NCBI GenBank assembly: GCA_013146195.2
Contig: CM028382.1
Span: 7,882,767 to 7,946,766 of the forward strand
From: Codonopsis lanceolata
Taxonomy: Eukaryota; Streptophyta; Magnoliopsida; Asterales; Campanulaceae
DNA length: 64,000 nt
Reading direction: 5' to 3'
Shown here: in pieces, positions 10,667 to 23,263 of the stretch
Layout of the letters: the number at the start of each line of letters is the position of its first letter
How positions within the stretch are numbered: position 1 is the stretch's first letter
Position numbers and translations under genes: made by a program
Notes under the pieces: model-generated
The model's input: only the letters and a program-made list of their open reading frames with translations
Told to the model about the DNA's origin: nothing
Databases searched by the model: none

Positions 10667-12682
10667 TGTAGACACCCCATTTTCGTACCCCTAGTATGTG
10701 ACATGACATAAAATATCAAGACCTGTTAAAACATTAACAAATGTCAAGTTACAGGGTCAAAAATGCAAAAGGACAAAGCAGGATGCCCAAAAGGACAAAT
10801 TGCAGGGACCTAAGTGCATGGCGCCCAAATATGAAGAAGGTGGCGCCCAATTTCCTTCTCTGCCACCGTTCATCCAATTTGTTGCCGCAATTCACAACTC
10901 TCGGAGCACAGTGTACACTCGTCTGATGCGTAAAGAAGAAAATGGGCGTGGCTACCCATTGATTTGGGCATGGCGCCCAAATATGAAGGGGGTGGCGCCC
11001 AAAATGCCTCCTCTGTGCACTGTTCATCCAAAGTTTGCCGTAAAATGCAACTCATTCAGCGCGCGGTGCAACCGGTTGATGCACTTGAGAAAAATCCTAA
11101 TGCCCGCCATGTCCCTGATCCAGCCTATAAATAGAGGCTTCAGTCGATCATTTTTACCACACCTTTCCTTCCTAAAATTTCTCTGCGTCCTCGTTACGCT
11201 GAAGAAATAAATAGTGAGCGATCTTTTCAAAAGCCTCGAAACTCTGCCAAACCTCCTCCAAACACAAAACCAACCGGTAGGAGTGAGCCTTAGCCCCCCA
11301 GCTAGGTATCCACCCTATTTCTCCGGCCCAAAAACCATAAAGTAAGACGTTACTCTGCCTGAGGAATAGGCCGAAAAACAACCCATATAAGCCGTTATTC
11401 CGCCCAACCAAATAAGCCAAAACCACAAAAACTAAGCTGTCATTCTGCCCCGAGTGAGTGAGCCAAAAACACCGTATATAAGCCGTCACTCTGCCCAAAA
11501 CACATCGGCGGCGACAACAAAGTCTCCCTCTCCCGAGAAGGACAGAGCGAGCACACCCTAGGCTGTTAGCAAGTTTTACTTTAAAGCTTTCATTTTGTAA
11601 AATTATTATTTCCAATCCGGCTCAATGTAGATATATAAGCAGTTGTGCTGCCCGGATTTAGTTAGGAAATAGTACTAAATATAGCCGTTATTATGACCAA
11701 ATATTTGTAGGTATATTTGTAATTATTTGCTTTATTTATTCACTAAAATCTTTATTTATAAAAGTATTATTTCCAATCCGGTTCAATGTAGATATATAAG
11801 CAGTTGTGCTGCCCGGATTTATTTAGGAAATAATACTAAATGTAGCCGTTATTATGGCCAAATATTTTTAAGTATATTTGTAATTATTTGTAAAGAGACA
11901 GTTGCAAGTCTGTAAATAATGTAGACAAATGGATGTATTTGTAGGCAGTTAATGTTTTATTTATCTGTTAAATAAATATAACAAAAAACATACTTTAGCC
12001 AAAAACTATTTTGAGACCGAAAGGGCGAGTTGGGTGCCTAGCACCTTCCCAACTCATAAATTAGCCTCCGAACCCGTTTTTTTACAATCTCTGGTTTTCT
12101 TTTTCTGGTTTTGCTTTATTTTTGCCTTAAAATAAAGATGGCGACTCTAAAACATTTTGGATACAGTGGGGCCTCGCAACATCTTTCTTTGCACTTTCAC
12201 GTTCTCCCCTAAACAAGGGAGAATGAGAATGAAAAGGTGATGTATTCCTATGTCCTGGTATCCCCTAAACAAGGGATAACTTGACGTAGAAAACACAAAG
12301 CACCCATAGTGATCCGAAATAGGCCATAAGGCTATTTTCATAAAATCCATAGTGGTGGCGCTGCAACATTCCTTCCTTGCACTTTCACGTTTTCCCCTAA
12401 ACTAGGGAAAATGGGAATAGAAGGGTGATGCATTCCTATATCCTGGTATCCCCTAAACAAGGGATAACTTGATGCGGGAAACCCAAAGCTCCCATATTGG
12501 ATCAAAATCCACTAAAGGCAACCGAGGCGCATTCCAACGCGCTATTCTGACAGCACTCCTCCCGCACTTTTGATTTCGTCCTCCCTAAACAAGGGAGGGT
12601 GGAGCGGGAGTAGTGGATGTCACCGCATCCGCACGACGCACACCCTATCCAGGCGGGCGCGGAGCAATTTCCTGAACCCACA
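10667..12682 (+). repeat. 5' LTR of the inner element
   Basis: 2016 bp, TGTAGACACCCC...ACCCACA. It pairs with 25930-28025. Both carry a 'ggcgcccaaatatgaag' motif and an internal tandem duplication of about 163 bp (11604-11730 repeated at 11767-11893) that the outer LTRs lack. The 3' copy has an extra ~85-bp duplicated segment near 26080-26160. Confidence 0.9.
11126..11133 (+). promoter_or_regulatory. TATA box of the inner 5' LTR
   Basis: TATAAATA in the same cagcc...gaggc context as the outer LTR. Confidence 0.75.
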
Positions 12683-12684
12683 AG

Positions 12685-12702
12685 TGGCGACTCTTTGGGA
12701 GA
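12685..12702 (+). promoter_or_regulatory. Primer binding site of the inner element
   Basis: TGGCGACTCTTTGGGAGA follows the LTR end by two bases. The first nine bases equal those of the outer site; later bases differ, so pairing may be weakened. Confidence 0.6.
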
Positions 12703-12950
12703 TCGTTTTATTTGAATAAATAAAAATGGAGGGCTAGACTCAATAACCAAAACTTTTTTTCTTTTGTTTCGGCTAAAGTATGCTTGTTATATTAATTTAA
12801 ACACTTGAATATTGCGTTCCTTTAACATCCGTGTCTATATTTGTGGATATGATCCTCCATCTTGCAGCAGTTTCTTTTCAAACACTGTTACGGATATACT
12901 TGAAAATATTCATATTTTTCAAAAAAAAAATTGCAAAAAAAAAAAATTTA

Positions 12951-12958
12951 ATATATAT

Positions 12959-13032
<74 letters not shown>
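12951..13032. repeat. (TA)n microsatellite, about 82 bp
   Basis: Expanded counterpart of the tract at 6006-6042 in the outer element. It creates long artefactual YIYIYI reading frames on both strands. Confidence 0.9.
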
Positions 13033-13036
<4 letters not shown>

Positions 13037-14057
13037 CGATATTTTGTGTGCAATAATTTCCGGGCAGCACAACAAAAGGGCCGGGGCTTTATTTTTTAAA
13101 ATCTTTTCATTTTCGGCCTTATATTATTTTATTCTGCTTTATTTTCATTATGCAAAAAATATATGTATATACATGCATTTATTCTGTCATTTTATTTTGG
13201 GGATTAGGACCCATTTTTTAAGAAAGAGATAGATTCCCCGCTTTTCTTTCTATTTCTTGATGGTATGCTTGCTTGCTCGCGCTTAAGCTAAAAAGCCGAG
13301 AAAATCCATACATAACAGCAAGACATGCTATATCTGTTTTATTTTCTTTTTCTATATAAAAAAAAATTTTCTTTGCTTTTTAGATACCGCACACACGCGC
13401 ACATGCATATAAATATATTCCGAACTGCTACCCTACACCATGGCCAGCCTACCCCCTGCATAAGCCAACGTTAGACTGCATATAGATTTTCAGGACATTT
13501 CAAGGACCGACCGGTTTTTGCATTTTAAATTATGGGTCAGCCCCTGTCAAAAAAAAATGTGCGCAAGTCAAAAAAAATGCGCAGGTAAAAAAAAAATACA
13601 CTGAGGATGATTTATTATTTTCTAATGCTCGACCTAGACCATTTCGAATGGTGGATCCCGAAAAGAGTATAGGCCCTTCGCCTAGGATCAGTCCGATCTC
13701 GGGGAGTCGAAAGGCAGGTGGAATACGTTGGTCCTATACTCTGGAGAAAGAATCCACTGTTCCAGGAAAAGTCCTGAGACTGTCAAAATTAAGTAGGTGC
13801 TTATCCGGTCAATTTATAGGGATAATAATAAATAATAAAATGTGCTAATAAAGGCATGATGTACTCCAAGCCCAGAAAGCCTTCAGCCAGCCTTTTGATA
13901 CATCCACAACCCATTTTCCTCAGAAACCTGGCCCGAACTTGGAAAGGCGAGCGATCTTGGCCGATCTGAGGAAACAAGTGCGTAAATCGAGCAGAAGGTA
14001 TCGATAGCGAGATCGGACAAAGGCGTAATCAAGACATAAAATACAGATCCAAGCAGT

Positions 14058-15840
14058 ATGGCAACAGATGAACAATCCGATATGGGTACAGATTCAGGGG
14101 CTCTAGGATATGCTTCGAGTCTAGCAATGCAGGAATGGTTTGGCCAAAAGTTGGGTGCAGCGACTGATCGCATGATGAGCCAAATGGTTAGTCTAGTGCA
14201 AAGTTTAAAATCCAGTGGTGAGGTAATCTCTTCCCCTGCAATCCCACATGAAGCATCAACATCTCATGTGCCTCCAAACCCAAACCCCTAGCCAAACACT
14301 AACCCACCAAATACTGCCGATAACCCGAATCCCAATCCTCCACCAAGTCCTTACTACCCAAACATCAGTCCTTACCCGCACTATCCTCCATACCCTTCCC
14401 CAAGCACCAAAGTTCCCCAAAACCCAAATGACCTCCCTTTTCCCATAACCAACCCACTCCAGAACAGCCCACATATGGACCCACCAAATTATAACCCGCC
14501 AGGCCAAGTTACCACTTATTTACCTTATAATGATCCTGGCCGCCCAGCTGAAACAATCCAAAATCCAGCTACCCAAAATCCTTCAACCCAAATTCCACCA
14601 GCCCAAAATCTAGTTACCCAAAATCCACCAACCCAAAATCCTTATCCAAATTCCGTAATCCACCAAACAATATCCATATCCAACCAAAATCCTTACCGGA
14701 CACATCAGCCTAGAAATTAACCCAAATTCTTCCTTAATCTAGCCAGTATATACCAAAAGCCAACTCCCCCAGCCACCAAAATAGAGGCCGACGTGGAAAA
14801 TATAAAGGCTATGATGCTCAAACTTCTCAACAAAGGGGAATTTTCTACGCAGGCACTGGCATTACAACCTGCGACAGTATTGCCTCTCAAATTCAAGATG
14901 CCCGACATAGAAAAATTTGATGGGACTGGAAGCCCTATATCTCATTTAAAATCTTATTCCACTGGCATGCAGTCAAGGGGAGCTAGATTTGAGGCTATGG
15001 CTTCCAATTTTCACCTCACCCTAATAGGGCCGCCAAACAATGGCTAATATTGTCGATAGCGGCACCATGAATACGTGGGACCGGATAGTCGAAGCATTCT
15101 GGAAAGGTACAAAAGACAACACCAGATCCCGAAAATAGAAGGGACCTTGAGTCGTGCACCGAGAGGGAAAAATAAACTTGTACTGAGTTCGCGGTCAGAT
15201 GGAAGAGAAAGTTGGCCCAGACTTTTGACAGGCCTGATCCAGCCGAGTCATGTCGAATGTTCATAAAAAACATCCAGCCCATTTACCTGGAACACATGCG
15301 GTATCTCCCCTACACCAATTTCAAAGAAATAGTGGAGATAGGAGCTCGTATAGATGATGATGTACGAACGGGGCAATTACAAGTCAATACGTCTCCTAGC
15401 TCTTTCCGTTACTCTAAAGGGAAGACGGTAGTAGCACACGCACCAAGTCAATATGGTAGGGAATGCATCGGCCACTTTTCCTACCCAAAGTTATGGCACT
15501 GTTCCATGGTCTTATGGAGCGAACAGGCCTGTCAACGAAGTCGGAGGGAATAATGGCCCGAACAGAAATTTCAGAAATCAAAACCGTCATTATGATGAAC
15601 TGCAAGCCTCCAAGTCTGTAATCCTGCAGGGGCTAATGGCACAAGGAGTGTTAAAGCCTATGGAAAATTATAAGCCACAGGACCCCACGCCGAGGCTGGA
15701 ATCATGCCCAATCTTGAATATCATCTGCGTTGGCCACCTCAGCGATAAATGTTATGCGCTCAAGATGCTATCCAAGATCTTATAGATGATAAGGTTATTG
15801 AAAGCCTCCTCCGGACCAAAAATGTAGTCAATAACACTCT
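14058..15840 (+). pseudogene. gag: Broken gag gene of the inner element
   Basis: Starts MATDEQSDMGTDSG, matching the outer gag start. It continues as a Pro/Asn-rich segment, then MPDIEKFDGTG and FDRPDPAESCRMFIKN, which are gag-core motifs shared with the outer copy. The distal part (NFRNQNRHYDELQASK, 15570-15620) is present here but deleted in the outer element, so each copy preserves sequence lost in the other. Coding is split over at least six frames (14058-14291, 14248-14448, 14475-14720, 14793-15047, 15212-15553, 15453-15785), so no complete product can form. Confidence 0.75.
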
Positions 15841-15869
15841 ACCTCAAATCAACATGATTGAGGTTGGTG

Positions 15870-17112
15870 AAAACTTCTGGACATGATAGGCGGAGGTCTT
15901 GATTGAAAAGCTCCTGCTTGAGTTTGAGCCTATTTCTAATAAGCCTCTGAACTAGTATACTACGCCCGAGGCCCGCTTTGGGGCCTTGCATCCGGTGGAC
16001 CGCTTTAGATATATTATCCCTATTCCTTTCCCTAGCTTTACGGATTGGTCATCTACCGATCCGCTCCATAAATTGAGGATCTCAAACCCGGGTCCTCAAT
16101 AATGTAATAAACCACACGGTTTGCTTTTAATAATAATCTAAATGTCTTTGCTTATTTCTTAGTTGCACCTATATTAAAAGACGCATTAAATCATTATAAT
16201 AATGAGTCATTTAATAGGACCCAAAAGATTAAAAAAAATATTTGTTTGAGCTTGTAAAGTCAGTCGAGCACCAGGGACATCATCATTCATCAACAGCAAC
16301 TGAAAACTGATCCACTATCAATCTGGGGCTGGACAATGAAATCAAAAGAGTTAAAATCGGCAACTACCTGCAAGGTTCTGAAAAGGATAACATTCATGAA
16401 TCTCCTCAAAGAGTTTGTGGACATGCTTACCTGGTCCTATAAAGATGTATTGGGGGTAGACCCAGCCATAGCCAAACACCGGATCGCCACATGTCCAGAT
16501 GCTCAGCCAATCAGACAAAAGCTCCGCTGCATCAAGCCAGAATGGTCACTACAAGCTAAAAAAAAAGAAGGTATGAAACAGCCACACGTCAACTTCATTC
16601 GGGTAAAAAAAAAGGGAGTAAAAAAAAAGTGAAAAGAAAAAAGTGAAAAAGAAAAAAAATACCCGATCGGGCTGTCCCACATAGTGACCGTTCCCAAGCC
16701 CAGCAACAAGGTCTGGATCTGCATAGACTTTTGCGACCTCAACCAGGCGTCGCCCAAAGATGACCCTTTTCTACTCAATATCAATATTGTGGTAGACACA
16801 GTTGCTGCTCACAAAGTCAGATCCTTTATCAACAGCATGTTGGCCCATAGTCAAATCAAAGGCAACAAGAGACCAAGAAAGGACCTCATTCACCACCCAT
16901 TTGGGGAACCTACTGCTATCATGACATGCTATCTGGGCAAAAAAAAAAATGTTGGGGCTACTTATCAAAAGGTTGCTATCACTGTCTTCCACGATGTGTC
17001 GTATACTGTCAAAGAGATCCGATCAGGAGGTGTCATATTCCTCGCAAGCCAGAAAAGAGAAGACCTTGTTCAGCCCTCCAATCTCAGCGAGATTAAAAGG
17101 TATTATGCTTGA
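15870..17112 (+). pseudogene. Deleted pol remnant of the inner element
   Basis: The 15880-16230 part matches outer 28570-28920 (upstream of RT). The 16260-16990 part matches the start of RT (outer 28960-29640), including PAIAKHRI and KPEWSLQ. Near 16990 the sequence jumps to the C-terminal tail of pol (outer ~32160-32269; DLVQP...KRYYA). About 2.5 kb of RT, RNase H and integrase is therefore missing. Protease is also absent, with a junction near 15870. A ~60-bp A-rich run at 16605-16667 replaces RT coding sequence. The pol stop is at 17110-17112. Confidence 0.8.
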
Positions 17113-17144
17113 GCCACCCTATTTGGCAAGTGCTTCCCTCTCCA

Positions 17145-17377
17145 GCTCGCTAGGCTGAAAACCCGAAAGGGTGGCCTAGGCAAAAATGAGAGCAAATAAA
17201 AAAAAAGCCAAAAAAGAAAAAAAAAACAAATAAAAAGGAGAAATAAGGGCTTGCTAGGTTGAAAACCCGAAAGGGCGGCCTAGGCAAAAGTTAGAGCAAG
17301 TAAACAAAAAATTAATAAATAAAATAATAAGGGCTCGCTAGGTTGAAAACCTGAAATGTCAGCCTAGGCAAAAGTTA
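17145..17377 (+). repeat. Three tandem hairpin units after pol (inner element)
   Basis: Units lie at 17150-17179, 17254-17283 and 17338-17367. Each has a 5' arm CTAGGyTG, an A-rich bulge, an inner CCC-GAAA-GGG mini-stem (degenerate in the third) and a 3' arm yrGCCTAG that pairs fully with the 5' arm. A further GCTC...GAGC pair encloses each unit. Spacing is about 85-105 bp. They sit within 40 bases of the pol stop. The same array is at 32305-32525 in the outer element. Function unknown; the paired-arm changes suggest selection on RNA structure. Confidence 0.75.
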
Positions 17378-17667
17378 GAGTCAAATAAAAATATATATAT
17401 CAGGAGAATAAGGGGAGGGAAAACACTCTTTGAAATCTCGGCATCCTACCTCCAGTCTTGACATGCAAGGGCTCGGAAACGGGAAAAAAAAAAAAAAAAC
17501 CACGACAGTATTTTTTTTTCTAGGAAACAGGGACGGTACCCTGCATAATTTTATTAATTAAAGGAAAAATACAAGCTTGAGGGGGACAACCAGCCTTACC
17601 CTTATATATGGGGGGACAAAGGAGCCTAACCTCGAAAACGAAATAGATACAATAATGAGCTAAAGAC

Positions 17668-20600
17668 CTATGAAATACGAATATGAGAAGTACCATGTCT
17701 ATCCAAAATAATATTTCCTCTAATAAGAGCAGGCACAACATCAAGAGAGGAAAAGTCGGAGTCCAATCGCGAATCAATAGCATAATTAGCAAGCCCGTCA
17801 GCAACAGAATTAGCTTCTCTATAACAGTGACTGAAGATAAATAAGGAGTCCTTTTGCATAAGTAAAATGCCTCGAATATAGTAATGAAGAGACCAGGGAA
17901 AATGATGACCTTTAGCGAGGCAATTATATAAAATCATAGAATCCATCTCAACTATAACCTGACGAAATCCGTGAGAATGAAGCCAACAAATTCCCTGAAA
18001 AAGGGCCTTACATTCTGCCTCGGTGTTCGTAGCAGAACCATAAAAGGAGGCGTAAGCGAAAATAAAATTACCTTCAGAGTCACGAATAATTCCCCCTCCT
18101 CCGCTAAAACCCGGATTGCCCCGACTGGCTCCATACGAATTCAGCTTAATAAAAGGACCATTCGGCCTAGACCAAGAAACAGCTTGAACTTTCCTTTGCT
18201 TTCTAATAGCATAGGAGAGGAAGGAACCCGAAAGATTCTGCCGGATAAAGTAATTCCCACTGCCCATAACAATAGAGAGATCTTGAGAAATAGCATGGAT
18301 AATAGAAGGAATAGACAAACCAGAGTTGTCATAGATTATAGCATTACGGGCCTTCCAAATATGCCAAAGAATAAGAGAAGGAAGTAACTTATGTGCTGTA
18401 GAAGAGGAACTCCAACCTGCCATACATCTGTGCATAATGGTCTCTCCCAAGATAGGGAGATTATGGGACAAACCGAATGCCAACCAAATCGAAGTAGCGA
18501 ATTGACCATGGATGAAGAGATGAGTAAAAGTTTCAATGGAATGTTGAGAGCAACAAACACACTGAGAAACAATTTGGAAGCCTTTATGAATCAGGGCTTC
18601 ATCAATGGGGAGACGTCTTAGCATTAAGCGCCAAAGAAAGATACCAATATGAGGGGGCAGAAGTTTATGCCAAATAAACTTAGCTGGAGGAAAAGTATTA
18701 TCAACCGGAGTAAGGATTGAGAAGGCCGAAGCGAGAGAAAATTTACCCGAAGAGTGAACTGTCCAACACGGGTTGTCATGCTGGGAAGATAGAGTAATGC
18801 GCTGATCATGAATAATTTTTCTGGCAGATTCCGGGAGAATAGAAATGGCCAAAGAAGTGAGATTGAGCCCAGAAGGATCAAATAAGTCTTTCACATAAAC
18901 AAGATCACAGTCAGGAGGACGAGTAAGGGGCTGACCAGGAAGCCATTTATCAAACCAGATTGAGCAGTCACCAAGGCCAATGTTCCAGTGAATATGCGGC
19001 TCGGCAATGGGTTGGATAAGTTTAAGACGGCGCCAAACATGAGAGCCCTTTAAAGTCGAAACCGTGGCATGCACTGAAGAGCAATATCTTGCTTTCAGAA
19101 AATCAGACCAAATGTTGTTAGAGGAACGAAAACGCCACCAAAGTTTTATGGAATAGGCTTGAACCAAAGAAGAAAGAGAAGGGAAACCAAGACCACCTGA
19201 AGACTTGGGTTTACAACAGGAGTGCCAAGCCACCCAGTGAAATTTATGAGCTCCATCTGAATTACTCCAGAAGAAATTCGCTAAGAAACGCTCAATCAAA
19301 TTGATAACTGATTTGGGAGGATCCAAAGAAGCCAGAAGATAAGCTGAGATGGATTGAAGAACGTGACGGATAAGGGTAATTTTCCCAGCCGCATTAAGGA
19401 AGGACCCTAACCAAGATTCCACTCTAGCTTGAAGTTTGATAAGGAGAGGATCAAAATTGCTTCTAGATTTTCGCCCGTAATAAAGGGGGCAGCCCAAATA
19501 AGTAATGGGAAGAGAGCCCAAAGGGAAACCAAAATAATCTGCAATGCGGCTGGCCCTAGCAGGGCTGGTTGAGGGAGCAACAAAGATTCGGCTTTTGGCT
19601 CTATTAATAAGCTGACCAGACATTTGTTCATAGAGCTGAAGGACTTCCAAGTGTTTTTGAATAGACCAACGATTCCCGTTGCAGAAAATTATAACATCAT
19701 CAGCAAACGAAAGGTGGGAAATAACAGGGCAGCCACTAAGAGTTGAAAACCGAGAGCGAGCCATCGAATTGTGCAAAGCATTGAGACTTCTACTAAGCAC
19801 ATCTGCTGCTAGAATAAACAAACTTGGGGAAAGAGGGTCTCCCTGGCGAAGACCACGAGAGGAGGTAAAAAAACCAGAAGGAAGCCATTAATTAGGCGAA
19901 AACCGGTTATGCGATATAAGGCCTTGAGACGAGATCGATAAAAATCTCATGGAAGCCGAATTTTCTTAGAACTTGAATAAGAAACCACCAAGAAACACGA
20001 TCGAAAGCCTATGCCATATCAAGTTTAAGAATGATATTGGAGCCATTAACTTTTTTCCCCAAGAAAGTGACAAGTTCCTGAGCCAACAGAACATTATCCT
20101 GAATTATCCGACCCTTAGTAAAGGCACTTTGGTTTGGGGAGATAATCTGAGGAAGGTAGAGAGCCAGACGAGAAGCAAGTAACTTAGAGATAATCTTGTT
20201 GCAAAAATTGCAAAGACTTATGGGCCGGAAGTCTTTAAAAGAAGTAGGAGAATCAGTCTTAGGAATAGTAGCTATGAAGGTGCTAGTCCAAGAGCGAGGG
20301 AGAGAGAAACCAGAGAAGAATTCCAGAATGGCGGAGTGAAGGTCATCTTGAATAATATCCCAGCAAGAAAGAAAAAATTGACCTGTGAAGCCATCAAGAC
20401 CGGCAGCACTGTCCTTATTTAGACCAGTAATAGACAAATATATTTCTTCCTTGGAGGGCGGATTTATCAAAGAGAGATTCCATTCCTCTGTAACCAAGTG
20501 CGGGATCATAGAGAGATCAATATTAGGGGAAATCGCATCAGCCTTAAGTTGGTCAAAAAAATAGTCGGTTGCTCCCTTAGCAATATCAGCTTCATTCTCA

Positions 20601-21760
20601 AGCAAACAATTATCAGAATTACGGATGGAGTGAATATGGAGACGACGTCGAGACTGACATACAGAAGCATGAAATTTTTTTGAGTTACCGTCCCCCTCTT
20701 TAAACCATTGCACTTTAGATTTCTGTCTCCAGAAGGCTTCCTCGTTTATAAGAGATTTTCGCAGTTGGGCTTGGGCACATAACAAGGCAGCTCGGTTTTC
20801 TCCAGATTGATTGAGCTCATAAAACAGTTCCTTCTCCAAAACATCATCCTCAGCCGCAGAAACAGCATGAAAGATATTCCCAAATTCAGTTTTGTTCCAG
20901 GCTCGAAGGGCTTGCTTGGTGGCTCGAAGCTTATTAGCAAACAGCACCAAAGGGCGATCCAATGAAGCAGCAGACCAAGCTGTTCGGACCACCGAGAGGA
21001 AAGAATCTTGATGAGTCCAAATGTTGAGAAATCGGAATGGCCTGGCCTTGGTGGCAGTAACTGGAGGAATACAAAGGAGCAATGGCGTGTGATCAGAGCA
21101 TGTACGGTTTAGGTGTTGAACTGAAGTAGTGGGAAACTTATCCAGCCATAAGGTGTTACAAAGAATACGATCAATTCGCTGATGAATTGTGGCACCTTCT
21201 TCTCGTTTATTCCACCAAGTATATTTAGTTCCCGAATAGCCAAGATCAGATAAACCACATGCAGCGTTACAAGCATGGAAATCCATGGCTCCATCTCTAT
21301 CCCAGCTTCGGCCTCCTGACTTTTCTGAAGGATCCAAAATAATATTGAAGTCACCGCCTACTAGCCAAGGAGTGTTATTGTACTGAGCACCTATATCCAT
21401 TAATTCCATCCACAAAGGCTGACGATCAAGGGCATCGCACTTGGCATAGACACAAGAGATCAAAATAGAATGCTGCCAAGAATAATGTTGGACTCTGACT
21501 GTGACTTGCTGATGAGAGCTCTGCACTAGAGAGCAAGAAAAAGCAGATTTAGCAAAGATCCATATGGTACTAACTGAATTGGAAATACTGAAATTAAATT
21601 TAAGGCGCCGACTAATAAATTTAATTCTATCCGAATCTATCATGGGTTCAAAAATAGCAATAAAGGAAATTTTATGCAGCTTAATGAGTTTTTTAATACG
21701 AGCCACTGTGGGATCGTTCCCAACCCCTCGGGCATTCCAGAATAAGGCCTTAATATCCAT
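17668..21760 (-). pseudogene. LINE ORF2: endonuclease, reverse transcriptase, RNase H (inactive)
   Basis: I start it at the ATG at 21760 (MDIKALFWNARG), the usual start of the APE-type endonuclease; SDHTPLLL near its end is also typical. RT begins with FRPISLCN...SAFTKGRIIQDN and continues to HLSFADDVIIF (the catalytic FADD box) near 19700. A zinc-finger-like segment follows (CVCC...H near 18550). The C-terminal RNase H includes GGGGIIRDSEG, TEAECKAL and NSVADGLA. Lesions are TAG at about 20009 right after KLDMA, a frameshift near 19920 and a TAA near 19890, all in RT. In RNase H the first catalytic Asp is Tyr (LNSYGAS near 18126). The enzyme would nick target DNA and copy its RNA there. Confidence 0.88.
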
Positions 21761-23152
21761 GCAAAACTGAAGGAGAGGAGGCTGCTGATTTAGACTTGGA
21801 TCGCAGAGATCGATCTGAAGGAGGAATAGCTTTCTTGGCCTTAGACACAGTAGGTCCAGGATCAGAATCAACATGGAGAGCTTCAAAACAAGAACCATAA
21901 ATAGGGTCATCATCGTCTTCAATTTCAGTAAGGACTGCAAAAGGATTTGAGGTAGGAAGAGGCTCAGGATCATTAATCTCCGTGGGAGCACTGGACAAAG
22001 AAGAGGTTGCCTTAAGATTTGCGGGAACTTCCGAAGTAGAATGATCTTTCGAGGAGGAAGCTAAGGGAGGATTTTCAGAGCTTGGGTGAGGGTTTTCTGG
22101 TTGAGGGTTATGGTTAGGGTTTTCTTTGCTAGGGTTTTCTGGTTGAGGGTTAGGGTTAGGGATTTTTATACTAGGGTTAGGGTTTTCTTTACTAGGGTTA
22201 GGGTTTTCTTTGCTAGGGTTTTGAGTTTGGTTTTCTGCTTGAGGCATATTTTCTGATGATGGGCAAGCAACAGAAACGGGTTCGACCATAGGATGTTGAT
22301 GGCCGACATGTTCAGAATTAATTTGGACCGACACTTCCTTCGGTTTCCAAGTCTGTTTGCTAGATGACGGAGCAAAACCGGTTGGAGTAGGCATCGGCAT
22401 ATTATTACCAGGAGGAGGGTTCTTTAACTTGCATGATGAACCTTCATGACCTTGTCTGTGGCAGAAGGAACAATAAGAAGGAAGCTTCTCAGGAATGATG
22501 TGCTGCCAGAAACCTTCGTGATCACTACCGCAATCAATCCAGATTCGTTTAGGTAAGGGCTTGGTGAGATCGATCTCAATGCATATCCTTGCTACGCTGG
22601 GGCGGGAGAGGGTAGCAGTAGGGTTGTCAAGCAAAAGGGGTTTACCTATGAGACTGGCAATTGAGAATAAAGCTTGTTTATGAAAAAGGTAGATAGGGAG
22701 ACCAGGTAGTTCAAACCAGACAGGAACGATCGGGCTCTCCACCTCCGGTCTAAAATCAGGTGACCACTTGAAAACACGCATAGGATAGGAACCAAAGAAC
22801 CATTGGTCCTTAATCCACAGACGTTGATAATCATGCTCATGACGAAAAGAACATGTTTCGGATCCAAGTGACCAAGAGTCACATCAGCTTTGAGTCCCAA
22901 GGTGAGGAAGTTCTTGCGAAGGGTTTCCATGGAAGGTCGGCCATGGGAGAACTTGCCCACAAGAGTTAAATGAAAAGGTTTAGCAAGAAGATCAATGAGC
23001 TCCGTGTTAAGGCGAAGACAAGGCTCCCCTTTAAAGGATGAAGTTGGGATTAGGGGAACAAAGGTAGTAGGTTGGGTAGAAACAACGGAAGCAAAAGATT
23101 GCTTTTGAGAAGGGGATGCCGGCGGATCATCTGCGGCAGCAGCCGCCGCCAT
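21750..23152 (-). pseudogene. LINE ORF1: DUF4283/zinc-knuckle RNA-binding protein (frameshifted)
   Basis: Starts at 23152 with MAAAAAADDPP, then a DUF4283-type domain as found in plant L1 ORF1 proteins. A CCHC knuckle CSFCHRQGHEGSSC lies near 22470-22430. The tail is Pro/Asn-rich, with ENPNPSK-type repeats. Frames 22646-23152 and 21750-22781 must be joined; a one-base loss in a short A run near 22845-22848 explains the break. Its stop overlaps the ORF2 start by 11 bases, a layout that suggests reinitiation for ORF2 translation. Confidence 0.82.
22081..22235 (-). repeat. Telomere-like CCCTAA-rich tract within LINE ORF1
   Basis: On the minus strand this reads as repeated AACCCTA-like words separated by GAAAA spacers, coding for ENPNPSK and NPNPQPENP. 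It is a coding low-complexity repeat, not a perfect telomere array. Confidence 0.7.
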
Positions 23153-23263
23153 GAAGATTGAAGCAGGGCGGCACTAGGGTTGAGAGAGAACCTTCCGCTA
23201 GAGAGAGAATTGTTTTGGAAAGATAAATCTTTATTTCCACCTCTCCAATTAACCACGACAGTA

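Larger units (their letters stand above)
17511..23250 (-). mobile_element. Full-length L1-type LINE
   Basis: 5740 bp between perfect 13-bp TSDs AACCACGACAGTA (17498-17510 and 23251-23263). Read on the minus strand it has a ~98-bp 5' UTR, ORF1, an 11-bp ORF1/ORF2 overlap, ORF2, a ~150-bp 3' UTR and a short A9 tail (T9 at 17511-17519). It is inserted in the 3' region of the inner gypsy element. The corresponding unbroken site is visible in the outer copy near 32655 (caccacgacag). The copy is dead through several coding lesions. Confidence 0.93.

Noticed and set aside
10749..11210. ORFs inside the inner LTR (10749-11615, repeated at 26063-26929)
   Set aside because: They lie in U3/R of the LTR, recur only because the LTR is duplicated, and have no domain.
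12812..13232. Long YIYIYI reading frames around 12.8-13.2 kb (and at 5921, 41370-41747, 57772)
   Set aside because: They are translations of (TA)n microsatellites, open in several frames on both strands, with no coding signal.
17971..18387. Plus-strand ORFs opposite LINE ORF2
   Set aside because: Shadows of the minus-strand RT/RNase H frame, with no domain of their own.
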